A stretch of 35,837 nt of DNA from Zopfochytrium polystomum (lineage: Eukaryota > Chytridiomycota > Chytridiomycetes > Chytridiales > Chytridiaceae): assembly GCA_025765615.1 (NCBI GenBank), contig JAIVFJ010000476.1:1-35837 (forward strand). Direction: 5' to 3'. Positions 1 through 10,405 of the stretch are shown in pieces. Below the pieces are notes generated by a model. That model ran no database searches, was not told the origin of the DNA, and was given only the letters and a program-made list of their open reading frames with translations. Position 1 is the stretch's first letter; every line of letters starts with the position of its first letter. The position numbers and the translations under genes were made by a program.

Positions 1-610
1 AGACGCCGTCATTTAGTACCGCTGCAAAGTTTAACGCGCGGGCGGCCGTTGCTGCCGCGGCCGCGGCCTGTGTGGGTGCTGTATTGGGATCGATGAGCAA
101 GTGGTGGAGGTCGTGTTCGAAGATGTCGCGGCACACGGATCTGGTTCGTTCGCGATCGGCGCCGGAGCCGCCGGGGTGGAGCGGTTGGATGTCGATGCCG
201 GACAGGAGTTGGGTTACGGGGCTGGCGAGGGCGAGGATGGTGTTTTTAAGCTCGGGTGAGAGTTTGTCCCAGAGGCTGCGGCGCACGAAGGACTTCGTCG
301 GAGCATCGGCCAAGGGGCCGTGTGGGCGGGAGCGGGGACTGGCACGGCCGTCGTGGCGGTGGGCGGTGAATCAAGGAGCCTCAAGCTCGTGAGGTGTTGT
401 CACTGCGGCGACAGCAGCTTGGAGTGCGCCAAAGTGCTCGCGGACGGGTTCGTTCGAAGAGGACGCTTCACCGCCTTTGAGGGTGGCGACTGCGGTAACG
501 ACGGCGGTGGTGGCTGCAGCTGCAGAGACGGCGGCTGCCAGCGCCTTTGCGGAGACCTGGATGGCGTGGATCTGGGCCTCGATGGCCGCCAGGCCTTGCG
601 CCGTCAGCAT
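1..610 (-). pseudogene. N-terminal part of an ankyrin-protein paralog (copy A), frameshifted, cut by window edge
   Basis: The minus strand encodes a protein closely matching the first ~210 residues of the intact ankyrin gene at 4908-7724. Positions 610-371 give the 'AIEAQIHAIQVSAKALAAAV' start, and about 365-1 give the 'RRSLWDKLSPELK', 'FEHDLHHLLIDP' and 'NFAAVL' blocks. The two parts lie in different frames. Aligned to the intact copy, the stretch around 366-400 is 2 nt shorter, which explains the shift. The ankyrin repeats, if present, would lie to the left of the window. The aligned start is the ATG at 608-610, which corresponds to the internal Met22 of the intact protein. I treat it as a pseudogene. 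A short intron at the frame change is possible, but the intact paralog has none there. Confidence 0.75.
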
Positions 611-660
611 CTAATGATGATGCCCAATGGTAATGGTCCAATGGTCCAATGAGGGTGTTG

Positions 661-1685
661 TTATGGCAGCTTCTTCGACCGACTCGACACTGGTGGTGAG
701 CCAGACGGTGCCCCGTCCAATCGACGTCCTCGTTGTTGTTGACAAGGTTCGCTGACCACCACGCAGCGTTCCCCCTCCTCATCTCATTCCCTAATACACC
801 CCCCAACCCAGTGGACGATGGCAAGCATAATGATCATCCGAAAAAGGATGCCCCCCACTGGCCAAAATGATGGGGCAATCTTCATGAAGACCAGCGGATG
901 CGCGTCTGATGTCTGGAGCGTGTTCGCAGCCTGGCTGTTGAATTGAAAAGGTAAGAGAGGGTGTGCGACACAGCCGCTCGTTGACCCACCAGCGGCGTAC
1001 ATGGTCTCGCTCAGGAGACCGTTGCTTCTGCAGGGAGATTCTCCCAAATGTTCGTGATTGCCACCTGGCGTGTCAGAAGGGGCGCCAACAGACTTGAGTT
1101 GGCGTGGAGTGATAAAGCTTGTTTAGAGCATGAGTCCTTTTCTTGTTACGAGCGAAGCGCCGTCTCTTCTTGGAGTGTCTCACTATCCCCCAACTCGCTG
1201 GGCTCTTGTGTCGTCTTGAAATTAAGGATGCTGTCTTTCCACCACTGTACTGCCTCATCGGGCGCACATCTCACTGCACGTTCATCACACTCGAGCGGCA
1301 ACAGAGGCAATGGAGTCGCCATCGTGCCACTCCACCAGCCGATCGCTGGGCAGATTTCGAAACAAGAAATCCAGGAGGCTGACTGATCTGACCTTGCTCA
1401 GAGATTTGGGCCACAGTTCTTGAAGGACGAGAGCCAGCAGTTGTGTTGGCAAATAGGGGCGGCGATGTTGAAGCGATCGCGCGGGTTGCCAGAGTACGAG
1501 TGCACGGCGATCGCACGGCAAAACAAAACAGAGGCGCCCCCACGACGGTTTGAACGGCCGATCTTCACCGAGAATGACTTTCGATGGTGATATCCTGTCA
1601 GTTGGACGACAGGGGCTGCAAAAGTGTCTTCTCATTTCTTATTTCTGTCATGTGAGTAATAGGTACTCCTTCCGGGTCTGTGGAC
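661..1685. other. Intergenic stretch, no gene recognised
   Basis: Several open frames of 60-118 codons overlap here on both strands, but none shows a known domain, a composition typical of protein or similarity to another part of the window. The right end (from about 1550) may be decayed gag or early pol of the copia element that follows, but I cannot align it to anything specific. Confidence 0.4.
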
Positions 1686-1730
1686 CTCTCTCTAACTGGT
1701 GTTGCTATAATCCATCGCTCTCGACCAACC

Positions 1731-2515
1731 TGCTCTCAGTGAGCCAGCTTGCCAAAAAGCATGGGAAAAGCGTGCTGTTTGGTGGGGGACACGTCTGGAT
1801 TGTTGGATGGCGATTTTGTTACACACCTTCAGCCTTCGACAATCCTGATTGGCGTTGGTCAGCTTCACTGTGATGGTCTCTGCTACGTCGGTGGAAATGC
1901 AACATCAGCGACAGAGGACTCTCTTGTGTTTCTTAGTTCCCATAACGAGACACCAAGCCTCCCTCTACTTCATGCACGTTTAGGCCATCTGAATGAGAAG
2001 TATCTCAAGCTTCTACGGGTCCATACGAATGATTTCAAGGTGATTGAGATCGATCAGTCCTTACCGCTCTGTGAAGGCTGTGTTTTCAGGAAAAGCCATC
2101 GCCAGCCTTTCCCATCATCTGACACACCGGCTCGTGCAGTTGGCAATATCATTGTCCAAGATATCAGGGGCCTATTTTGGCCGCCTTCTCGGGGCGGTCA
2201 CCGTTACGTTCAAACCCTTAAAGACCGTTTCTCAGGCCTGGCCGTTTCTTACCTGCTGAAATCTCGCACTCAGGCCTGGACCAACTTTGACGTATTTTCC
2301 GTTTTTTTGACCACTCAGACTTCATATGTCATCAAAGCGATGCAACAGACAACACTGGGGAGTATATTTCCAAAGCGTTTGAGGACCACCTCACCTCACT
2401 GGAAATTGAACATCGCCACACTGTTCCCTATGCCCATCAGCAAAACGGTTTTATTGAGCGCGATCACCGAACTCTTTTTGATTGCGCTATGTCAATGTCG
2501 CACACACGAAAACTA
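1731..2515 (+). pseudogene. Copia GAG-pre-integrase and integrase remnant
   Basis: The integrase starts with the zinc-binding H..H..C..C module (His in 'HARLGHLNEK', Cys in 'CEGCVFRKSH'). The core has the first Asp in 'IIVQDIRG' (about 2150-2172), the second Asp in 'SDATDNTGEY' (about 2333-2362), and the catalytic Glu in 'QQNGFIERDHRTL' (about 2440-2478). The second half is read in a different frame from the first; the shift coincides with a run of seven T at 2302-2308. A further frameshift separates the GAG-pre-integrase motif from the HHCC module near 1790. The catalytic residues are therefore still visible, but no uninterrupted protein can be made. Downstream of 2515 the sequence resembles the variable proline-rich linker before RT. 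Confidence 0.8.
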
Positions 2516-2884
2516 TGACAGTGAAGGACTGGGTGAAGTTGTACTTGCTGGGTCGATTGCGCAAGAGCCCACCCCGCACCAGTCTCAAACCCGCTGACAA
2601 CGCCAGCCTGGTTGGAGCCGGAACCGCCCTCAAAGGAGATCGTGCTCTTTGGCAGAACCTTCCTCTTCTCGACCTCGAACTGCGACAGCTGCATCCGCTG
2701 CGCGTGGCCTTCTGCAACAGAGAGACATCCGCACAACCCAGCTCCGGCTTTCCGTATTCCGGCGCCAGGGGCAATCCCACCGGCAGAGCTCACCCGTCCG
2801 TGAACGCCCCGACAGGACTCTCAGATTCCGAGGCCCGAACAGTACTTTCTCTGGGATCGGTCAGACCGGCCGGACTGTTGCACT

Positions 2885-4235
2885 ATGCACGAGGGTCGGA
2901 CCACACGCCGAGCAATGCTGGCTTCACTCCTGGACAAGGCAGATCGCATGGAGATCTCACAACCGGATGGGGAGACAGATCTTGCCCTAAAAGTTTGTGG
3001 TGCTCCGGACAGGAGTCAACTATGGCCAAAGTCAAGGAAGGAGGCAATGTGTTGGGATGACTGGGAGGAGTGGATGAAAGCAGACAACAAGGAAGAAAAG
3101 TCGTTCAAGGACCAGAATGTGTACAAGGTGGTTCGCTGGGAAGATGTCCCGGATGTGGAGATCATCTACCACATGTTCATGATTTACTCGCAAAAGTTCA
3201 CCTCCGATGGTGCTTTGGAGCGGTATAAGGCCAGATGGGTTGTGGATGGGAGCAAGCAGGACCTCGCTGAGGCAGAAACCTTGCGCCAACCCCACGTTGG
3301 CAGACTCTTCGGACTCTTGCAGCACTTAGTGCTCATGAGGGAATTGCAATTCGCCAGTCTGATGTGGAGACGGCGTTCCTGCATGCATCGGCTCGAAAAC
3401 CGTTCTATGTACGATCTCCAAAAGGAGAAATCTGGCTGTGTACCAAGACAATCTACGGAAATGTTGAGGGGTTTAACCTCTGACTCTCAGCTGCTTGAGA
3501 TGGGATACTCGCAGTGTCCAGCAGACCCCTGCTGCTTTGTGAAGCAGTGTATTATTGATGGGGTGGACCAGTTTGGCATTGTCACTCGTTGGGTTGATGA
3601 CTATTTTGATCTTCATACCCATGCGGAGCTTGAGGCTGCGTATCCAGCTGGGATGAGATCTGCGTTCCGTCTTAAGGACAACTTTGGTCTTCTTTCTTTT
3701 GGCTTGGGCGTTCACTTTGATTTCTTCGATGCATGGGGCAAAGTACTTTGTGGCCCATCTATGCCTCCCAAAGGCGTTGTGTACTTGGTACAGCTTCACC
3801 AGACCCGTTACATAAATCACTTGATTGACGTGTATGGACAGGGCATGGCGAAGGAGACTTCAACACCCATCGACAAAAGCGAGAAGTTTGTGAAAGGGGT
3901 TCCAATGACGGAGGAGGAAAAAGTGACTTGACCATATGCGTCTTTAGACTACGCAGCTGTGGTTACCCGACCTGATATTGCGCACGCTGTGGGCGAACTC
4001 TCAAAGTATCTGGCAGCGCCTTCCCTTGAACATTGGAATATTCACCGGTGGATTCTGTTATATCTGAAGGGTACAGCGGGCCATGGAAGTTACCACCGAC
4101 CCTCAGCCACTTTATCACCCACCATTTACTGTGATGCAAGTTTCCAAAACTGTCTAGATACCCAAAGATCAACCACCAGGTACCTTGCCATTATGTCAGG
4201 TGGACCAGTGGGATGGAGGTCACGCAGAAAACACC
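2885..4235 (+). pseudogene. Copia reverse transcriptase / RNase H remnant
   Basis: RVT_2-family landmarks are visible: 'PKSRKEAM' and 'QNVYKVV' before the domain, then 'YKARWVVDGSKQ' (about 3220-3258). 'SDVETAFLHASARKPFYV' (about 3358-3411) follows in a shifted frame, and the catalytic 'RWVDDYFD' (about 3587-3610) returns to the first frame. 'LSFGLGVHFDF' and 'QTRYINHLIDVYG' come next. A TGA at 3929-3931 interrupts the frame just before 'PYASLDYAAVVTRPDIAHAV', which leads to 'HWNIHRWILLYLKGT', 'DASF' and 'RSTTRYLAIMSGGPVGWRS', the usual C-terminal RNase H block. After 4235 similarity to the family is lost before the expected 'ALSTAEAEY' region, so the 3' end is truncated or replaced. Confidence 0.82.
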
Positions 4236-4907
4236 CTCGAGGAAGGCCAAGGCAACTCAGAGGTGTTGAGTGGATTGGTGGTGGGGAGAGGCTGAGCCTC
4301 CCGAGGCAGCGGACGCCAGAGTTGGGCAGCAAGAAAGCCCTCGCACAGGGCTGCCGGCGACTGCAAGCTGTGAGCATGGCGCCCTTCTCGCCGCCAGCGA
4401 CCGCTCACACCAGTACTGCGATCACCGGGTCGCATTGTATCGTCGTGGTCCACGGTGTGAGCAGCACTCCGATCACATGTGGTCCCATCTGTTTGGTGAG
4501 GGCGGGGGGGGGCAGCGCCGGAGGGGCACCTCGAGGTCGAATCTTTGAAAGAGAGAAAGTTGGAGAGGGACAGTGTGTGTGTGTGCGTTGCGTGTCATTG
4601 TGTGGAGTGTGTGTGCGTTGTGTGCGTGGTGTCTTCCGGTCTGCCAAAGTCCTTCTTTACTTGCCTGAAACGATAGATCGGCGGCAAAGTCTCCCCGAGG
4701 TCTTTTTATTCTCCAATTTTCCTAATTTTCGCGCGCTGGAGCCTTCGCTCTGGCGCTGTGCTATCATCGGTCTGACAAGTCAACGTGCAAAATGGCGGAT
4801 TGCATTGCATAAGAACACAAGTATTAATATTAATACACGGTTTCGTGACCACAATTGATTTGTTTAGCGCCAGCCCCAAACGAATGACGAAGATAGAAGG
4901 GATTATA
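4236..4907. other. Intergenic with GT-rich low-complexity tract
   Basis: The plus frame remains open to 4858 but shows no recognisable protein after the copia end. It includes a G10 run near 4504 and an imperfect GT-rich tract at about 4570-4632. The AT-rich stretch at 4810-4862 (with 'attaatattaata') is a plausible 3' region for the minus-strand ankyrin gene ending at 4908. Confidence 0.4.
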
Positions 4908-7724
4908 TCAGATGTCTTCCCGCATCGATGAGGAATCCGACCCTAACTCGCTCCCCATCGAAATGTGCCGCCACGCCTCGTGCTCGACAAGAGCCGCCGC
5001 CCTGCGATCAAGCGCCGCATCCATCCCACCAAAGCAGTGCCTAAGCCACACCACCGTGTCCAGCGACCCCTTGGACACAGCAATGTCCATCGCTTGCGCC
5101 GCGCTCCGCGCCTCACCCCGCACGAGCATGCCCAGCGCAGGGCGGAACCGGGCAAACATCGGGTGCGCGGCAGCCGGTTCCGGGAAACTCTCCCAGAGCC
5201 ACAGCAGCTCGCTGAAGCAAAGGTGGCGCACGCAGGACTCCATCAAAGCCGTGACGGCGCCGCAGGCGGAGAAGAGCGCTGGGCGGTGGGCGCACAGGGT
5301 CTTGAGGACCTCGATGCGGCGGCGGTTGGCGGCGGCTGTGATTCTGGACGGGTACTCCGGCACGCCGTACTCCGGCACGTCAACTGTTGGCGTGCCCCAG
5401 AGCTGGAGTGTCTCGTTGCCAACGACAGCCTCGAGAGACGCTGCGGCGAGCACGTCGGGGGTCGTCTCCAGCACGGCTTCAAGGTGCTTTGCGAGCTCGA
5501 GCTGTACGCACCGGAACGCCAGGTGGTCGCGTTGTGCTGCGTCCGTGCAGGCGACGACGGCTGCAGCCATGCTCGCCACGGGCATGCGCTGCAGCGGCAG
5601 CAGATGAACGCCGGGATCGCCGGAACGCATCTGCTCCTCAATGACGTCGGTCCAAAATTTGGTATCGTCCAGTCCCTCAGGGGTCAGACCGTAAGTGACT
5701 CCGAGGAACTCTACCACATCCAGGTGCCCCTTGCGGAAGGCTCCCGTCGCGGCGTCATGACTGCAGCCTTCGGATCGATTGTCGTGGAGGAACTTGACCA
5801 CTTCCAGATACCCTCGCTCTGCAGCCACGTCCATGGCCTGTTTGCTGCACCCTTCCTTCCGGTTCATGTGCAGGTATCGGACAACATCTAGATGGCCGTT
5901 ACCGGCTGCCGCGTCCATCGCCACCTTGCTGCATCCTTCGGTCCGTTGCTCGTGGAGGAATTCGACAATGTCCAAGTGTCCCGCCGCTGCCGCCTCGTCC
6001 ATCGCAGTCGCTGTGAAGACCTCTCCAAAATGCTCGTTCAGGAACTTTACAACCGCCAAATGGCCGCCTGCCGCTGCCGTATTCACAGCAGCTTCTGTGC
6101 AGCCCTCGTTACGGTTGCTGTGCAAAAATTCTAGAACATCCAAGAGTCCCGCGCCCGCCGCCAAGTCCATTGGCAGATCAATCTTCACCGCCGGATCAGA
6201 CCAGTCCTTTGACGACAGCCGATGTAAGACTTGGATGATCTCCAAGCATGCTCGCGGCAGCACATGCAAGCACTGGAGGATCGGAATGTACACGATGTCG
6301 GCCGCAATGTCTGCCACCTCGGGGCGATGTTCCAGCAGGAACTTGACCAGCTCCGCTCCTTTATTCAATTTCACCCGATCCTCGGTCCACGTGAACTCCA
6401 GTACGCCATAGAGGGCTTCCTTCGTGCAGCCCTCGGTGCGGTGGGAGTGCAGGAACTTCACCACGTCAAAGTGCCCATTCTCCGCAGCGCGGTCCATCGC
6501 CGCGACCGTCGCCTCCGCTCCACGATCGTGCAGGAACTTCACCACGTCAATGTGCCCATTCTCCGCCGCCCCGTCCATCGCCGCGACCGTCGCCTCCGCT
6601 CCACGTTCGTGCAAAAACTCGACAAGGGCGAGGTGTCCCCTCGCCGCAGCCGTGTCCAACGCCCCTGCCACGCACTCCATGCCGAACCTGTTCAAAGCCC
6701 ATTCGACCACGTGCAAGTGGCCCGACGCGGCGGCCACACCAGCGACCTGGAGCGGGGTGCCAACGTGCGTTTCAAAGGGCTTGAACACGTCCGCCCACCT
6801 CAGCAGGTCCATACGGCCGACGCAGGCCGCGTAATCGATAAAGTCGTTGTCGATGCTGAGCTTGGGCTGCGCGGCAAAGAGTCCGGCGACGCGGTGCAGG
6901 GGCAGCCCGGACCGTGCAACGTCCCTCGCTTCGATAGGACACTCACCGCATGGCCCATGCCTAAGGAGGTCCTGCCAGCCGCGGGCCACGGCAACAGGGA
7001 AAAGCTCGCGCTCGAACCAGTACTCCATTGTCGATTGGACAGCGGTGAACATTAATCTGCTTCGGATGAGGAGGTAGTCGGGGTATTTGAGCGACATGCC
7101 GTCCTTTAGTACCGCTGCAAAGTTGAACGTGGCGTGGGCGGCTGTTGCTGCCGCAGCAGCGGCTGGGGTGGGTGTTTCGCGGGGATCGATGAGCAGGTGG
7201 TGGAGGTCGTGTTCGAAGATGTCGCGGAACGCGGATCTGGTTCGGTCCCGATCGGCACCTATGGAGTGGGCGCGGAGCGGTTGGATGCCGACGCCGGAGA
7301 GGTATTGGGTTACGGGGCCCGCGAGGGCGAGGATGGCGTGCTTCAGCTCGGGTGAAAGTTTGTCCCACAAGCTGCGGCGGATGCAGGAGGTCGTCGGAGC
7401 AACGGCCACGGGGCGGTCTGCGGCAGGAACGGGGGTTGCCACGGCGCTCATGGCATTGAGCGATGAATCCAGGAGCCCCAGGTCGGTGAGAAGGGTTGTC
7501 ACTGCGGCAACGGCAGCTTGGAGGGTGCTGAGGTGCTCGCGGACTGTTGCGTTCGATGTGGAAGAGGTTCCGGCAGTTGAAACTGCCGCAGCGAGCGTCC
7601 TTGCGGACACCTGGATGGCGTGGAGCTGGGCCTCGACGCCGGCTAGTTCAAACGCCGTCATCGGCCGCTGTTGACCAATGGTGGTGGTGGTGTGTGTTGA
7701 AATGGCAGCTTCGACGGACCCCAT
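4908..7724 (-). CDS. Intact ankyrin-repeat protein (copy B), 938 aa
   Basis: A single uninterrupted reading frame of 938 codons. Residues 25-80 are alanine-rich and helical. Residues 115-180 ('RRSLWDKLSPELKHAILALA' to 'FEHDLHHLLID') look like the F-box-like N-terminal segment common in chytrid ankyrin proteins; this is recalled family knowledge and unverified. Ankyrin-type repeats follow from about 325 to 690, with the recurring form 'AA..GHLDVV.FLH..R.EGC'; two adjacent repeats around 'GAEATVAAMD' are nearly identical, indicating recent repeat duplication. Residues 700-938 form a C-terminal region without clear repeats, with 'LRHCFGG' near the end. The likely role is protein-protein interaction, perhaps as a substrate adaptor, but no partner can be named. 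The first ATG (7722-7724) is used; Met22 is an alternative and is the start that paralog A aligns to. A TATA-like AATAAATA lies about 70 nt upstream. Confidence 0.9.
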   Translation of the reverse strand: MGSVEAAISTHTTTTIGQQRPMTAFELAGVEAQLHAIQVSARTLAAAVSTAGTSSTSNATVREHLSTLQAAVAAVTTLLTDLGLLDSSLNAMSAVATPVPAADRPVAVAPTTSCIRRSLWDKLSPELKHAILALAGPVTQYLSGVGIQPLRAHSIGADRDRTRSAFRDIFEHDLHHLLIDPRETPTPAAAAAATAAHATFNFAAVLKDGMSLKYPDYLLIRSRLMFTAVQSTMEYWFERELFPVAVARGWQDLLRHGPCGECPIEARDVARSGLPLHRVAGLFAAQPKLSIDNDFIDYAACVGRMDLLRWADVFKPFETHVGTPLQVAGVAAASGHLHVVEWALNRFGMECVAGALDTAAARGHLALVEFLHERGAEATVAAMDGAAENGHIDVVKFLHDRGAEATVAAMDRAAENGHFDVVKFLHSHRTEGCTKEALYGVLEFTWTEDRVKLNKGAELVKFLLEHRPEVADIAADIVYIPILQCLHVLPRACLEIIQVLHRLSSKDWSDPAVKIDLPMDLAAGAGLLDVLEFLHSNRNEGCTEAAVNTAAAGGHLAVVKFLNEHFGEVFTATAMDEAAAAGHLDIVEFLHEQRTEGCSKVAMDAAAGNGHLDVVRYLHMNRKEGCSKQAMDVAAERGYLEVVKFLHDNRSEGCSHDAATGAFRKGHLDVVEFLGVTYGLTPEGLDDTKFWTDVIEEQMRSGDPGVHLLPLQRMPVASMAAAVVACTDAAQRDHLAFRCVQLELAKHLEAVLETTPDVLAAASLEAVVGNETLQLWGTPTVDVPEYGVPEYPSRITAAANRRRIEVLKTLCAHRPALFSACGAVTALMESCVRHLCFSELLWLWESFPEPAAAHPMFARFRPALGMLVRGEARSAAQAMDIAVSKGSLDTVVWLRHCFGGMDAALDRRAAALVEHEAWRHISMGSELGSDSSSMREDI

Positions 7725-7792
7725 CGCTCACCGCTGTCGTCACGAGCAGTGACTTTGCCGCCGTCGACAAACAGTTGGTTGGTGGGACGCGG

Positions 7793-7800
7793 TATTTATT
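7793..7800 (-). promoter_or_regulatory. TATA-like element upstream of the ankyrin gene
   Basis: On the minus strand the sequence reads AATAAATA, about 69-76 nt upstream of the ATG at 7724. Spacing and sequence fit a core promoter element, but an A/T octamer is weak evidence on its own. Confidence 0.3.
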
Positions 7801-8492
7801 GTGGTTGGAAGGGGACTTGTCTTGCCTCGCTAAATGGCAAAGTCTGTTGATTGATTTCCTTTATTTCAAGTTCATTTCATTTTACTCCAGCCTTGAGCTG
7901 TGATAGCGCGTGCTGGCGCGTTGTTTTGCTGATAGATATTCCGTGCTGAAACAAGTTGCAACCTGTCGAATGGTGAAACAAATTTTTTGCTGCTTTCAAA
8001 TCAATGCAGCGGTGAGCTAGAGTGCACTAAGGAGAATAATTCCGCGACATTACGCATCGCAGAGAGGGCACCCCGCAAAAACAAGTAAAGAAAAACTTGA
8101 AAGCACAAGGATGATCGCCGAAGAAAGAGGTACCACGGCAAGCAAACCAGAATGAACGCGGCGTTTTACACAGATTGTATATAGATAGGGTCACCGCATG
8201 TCGCTACCAATTTATTGGATTTTCACAATGGCGTACAGATGGGACTCGCAAGCACAAGCAGTGGGCACAGACAAGGAAGAGGACAAGAAATGTAAAGAAT
8301 GAAAGGGGAACCGTGAATTCAGAGTCAGGGGGCCAAGTAGCGGAGCAAAACAAGCAGGGTTTTTGAAGAGGGGTCGTGGGAGCATGAGCGACGGAGGCGG
8401 GGCGCATTGAGCCGTCGCGACGCTGGTTACAATGTTCGGAGAACGATGAGAAAGGCGGTGCGCAAGGATTTTGAAGAAAAGGAGAACCTATC
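7801..8492. other. Intergenic between divergent ankyrin copies
   Basis: No protein or RNA gene recognised. The stretch is moderately AT-rich at 7820-8200. It separates the minus-strand intact ankyrin gene from the plus-strand decayed copy. Because that copy lacks its N-terminal half, the original promoter of the decayed copy is probably not here. Confidence 0.4.
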
Positions 8493-9757
8493 CCATCGAG
8501 TACTGCAACGATGCTTGGAGATCATCCAGATCCTGCACCGAATGTCATTGCACGACTGGACCGAGTCGGCAATGGACTTGGCGGCGCGCGCGGGCCTCCT
8601 GGATGTCGTCGAATTCTTGCACGGTAACCGCGAAGAGGGCTGCACCGAAGAGGCTGCGAACGCGGCAGCCGCGAGGGGTCATTTGGCAGTGGTGAAATTC
8701 CTGCACGCGCATTTTGGAGAGGTCTTTGAAGCGACTGCGATGGACGCGGCGGCGGCGGCGGGACACTTAGACATTGTCGCGTTCCTCCACGAGCACCGCA
8801 CCGAAGGCTGCAGCTGGACGCGGCAGCCGGAAACGGCCACCTGAGGGTGGTCGGATACTTGCACCGAAAGCGCTATGGACAAAGCGGCTGAGCGGAGATT
8901 CCTGGAGGGGGTCAAGTTCCTCCACGACGATCGCTCCGAAGGCTGCAGCCCCGACGCGCGGACCGCGCCCGGAACAGCGGCCACGAGCACGTGGCACAGT
9001 ACCTCAGTGCCGCGTACGTCCTCAAGCCCAAGGCGGGACGCCGGAAATCGTAGGGCGGGGTAAATGACTCCAACGACCCGACACGGCCAATACTGGGCCG
9101 ACGTCGTGGAAGAGCACGCACGCGCCAGCGGCGGGGCCCAACCGAAACGCTGCCGCTGGAGCGCATGCCCGTTGCGAGCACGGCCGCCGTCGCCGCCGCC
9201 TGCGCCGGCACAGCCCAGCGGGACCGTCTCGCGCTGCGCTGCGTGCAGCTCGGACTCGCGCGGCACCTGGACGGCGTGCTAGAAGCGAGCCCCGACGCAC
9301 TCGCCGCCGTGTCCCTCGCCGCCATTGTCGGCGACGAAACGCTGCAGTTTTGGGGCCAGCAGACGGACGTCGTCGCCGCCGAAAAACCCGCAACCAAAAC
9401 CGCAGCCGCCTCGGGCGCCGTCGGCCGCGGCGTCTTGGTGCTCCGGACGCTCTGCGCCCGGCGGCCGTCACTCTTCGCTAACCGCGGCGTCCGCAGCGCT
9501 GCTCGAGTCCACCGTGCGGCACCCGTGGCTCGACTATCTGGCGTGGTTGTGCGTGAGCTTCCCCGCCGCGACGGCCGCGGACCCGACGTCTGCCGGGTTC
9601 CGGCTGGCGCTGGGGATGCTGGCGCACGTCGGCGGGTGGACGCCGGCGCTGGCGCTGGAGAGCGCTGTCGCGCACGGGTCGCTGGACACGGTGGCGTGGC
9701 TGCGGCACTGCTATGGCGGACGGACGCGGCGCTGGAGTAACGGGCGACCTTCCTGAA
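8493..9757 (+). pseudogene. C-terminal half of an ankyrin-protein paralog (copy C), multiply frameshifted
   Basis: The plus strand encodes, in pieces, the counterpart of residues ~470-925 of the intact ankyrin protein. 8493-8816 gives 'CLEIIQILHRM', 'DLAARAGLLDVVEFLH' and 'AAAAAGHLDIVAFLHEHRTE'. 8817-8874 continues as 'DAAAGNGHLRVVGYLH' in another frame. 8875-8960 gives 'MDKAAERRFLEGVKFLHDDR'. 9165-9480 gives 'MPVASTAAVAAACAGTAQRD' and 'IVGDETLQFWG'. About 9440-9750 gives 'GFRLALGMLAHVG' and 'GSLDTVAWLRHCYGG'. At least three frame changes separate these blocks, including a deletion near 8815, so no full product is possible. The N-terminal half and F-box-like segment are absent. Orientation is opposite to copies A and B. 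Confidence 0.85.
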
Positions 9758-10153
9758 TCAGGTACGAGCAGATAACGCCATCTTCAATCGGGACAAGACT
9801 TTATTTCAACTGTATTAATATACTGGTTCTTCGTTTTGGCAAGCACAGTGAATGAATTATATATTGGATTTTATTAGAAACAAATACGACGCCCCACGCG
9901 CATCCGCAAAGTGTCTTTCCCATTCATTTGGACCCCCTTCTGACAAACCATCCGAACCCGAACCAAGTCGGCTCGGAGATTGTGATTCATGCTTCCTGTT
10001 CCGGTTCCCGCGAAAGAAAGAAAAACAAACAATAAACACTGTAGGTGACTTTGCCTCGAATCACACCCTCCCCGCTGTTGTTATAAATCGTCGGCATCCC
10101 CAGATCCGTAAAAGCCATAGCCAGTAACTCCCCACCATTCAGCCCCACTCAAA
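9758..10153. other. Intergenic, upstream region of the small orphan gene
   Basis: AT-rich from 9780 to 9890 (possible 3' region of the ankyrin relic), then an ordinary intergenic stretch. A TATAAAT at 10082-10088 is listed separately. Nothing else recognised. Confidence 0.4.
10082..10088 (+). promoter_or_regulatory. TATA box candidate for the 83-aa gene
   Basis: TATAAAT lies 66 nt upstream of the ATG at 10154. A perfect TATA match at this distance in a GC-balanced stretch supports transcription of the small downstream frame. Confidence 0.45.
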
Positions 10154-10405
10154 ATGACGCAAATCATCGCAACCGCCCCCGTTACGCCGCTCAGCGCTTC
10201 CGCCATTACCGTGTTCAACACCAACACCACAACCAGCACTACCACCCGCGACCAATCGGCGCCCGTCCAGCCCGCAACCGCCACGAAACCGGAAACCAAG
10301 CGCTTGTCGCCGTTTGCACGCTTCTTTTACAAGAAGCTCGATGCCGAGACATCATCCACCAAGGAAAAAGTGCAACTTTCGTCGGGATCTCCGGTTGAAA
10401 AGTGA
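10154..10405 (+). CDS. Small hypothetical protein, 83 aa
   Basis: I do not recognise this gene. The frame starts at an ATG in good context (cactcaaaATGACG) and ends in TGA. The first ~50 residues are Thr/Ala/Pro-rich and probably disordered ('TNTTTSTTTRDQSAPVQP'). Residues ~51-65 form a conserved-looking aromatic/basic segment ('RLSPFARFFYKKLDAE'), followed by a polar tail ending 'SGSPVEK'. There is no signal peptide or membrane segment. In its favour are the TATA box 66 nt upstream and the lack of any competing gene on either strand. Against it are the short length and absence of a recognisable domain. Confidence 0.5.
   Translation: MTQIIATAPVTPLSASAITVFNTNTTTSTTTRDQSAPVQPATATKPETKRLSPFARFFYKKLDAETSSTKEKVQLSSGSPVEK

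Larger units (their letters stand above)
1690..4235 (+). mobile_element. Degenerate Ty1/copia LTR retrotransposon internal region
   Basis: Copia pol landmarks occur in the correct order on the plus strand. They are GAG-pre-integrase ('NLLSVSQLAKKHGKSVLF', about 1731-1784), the HHCC zinc motif ('HARLGH' plus 'CEGCVF', about 1972-2085), the integrase core, the reverse transcriptase and the RNase H-like end ('WRSRRK', about 4213-4230). The order protease/integrase then RT is diagnostic of copia rather than gypsy. The coding line breaks by frameshift near 1790, at the T7 run 2302-2308, near 3345 and around 3450, and by a TGA at 3929-3931. I could not recognise a gag zinc knuckle, a protease DSG motif or flanking LTRs, so both ends are probably truncated and their coordinates are approximate. 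It sits between two ankyrin paralogs. Confidence 0.85.

Noticed and set aside
468..824. 118-codon minus frame overlapping ankyrin copy A
   Set aside because: Out of frame with the family-matching reading; a shadow frame.
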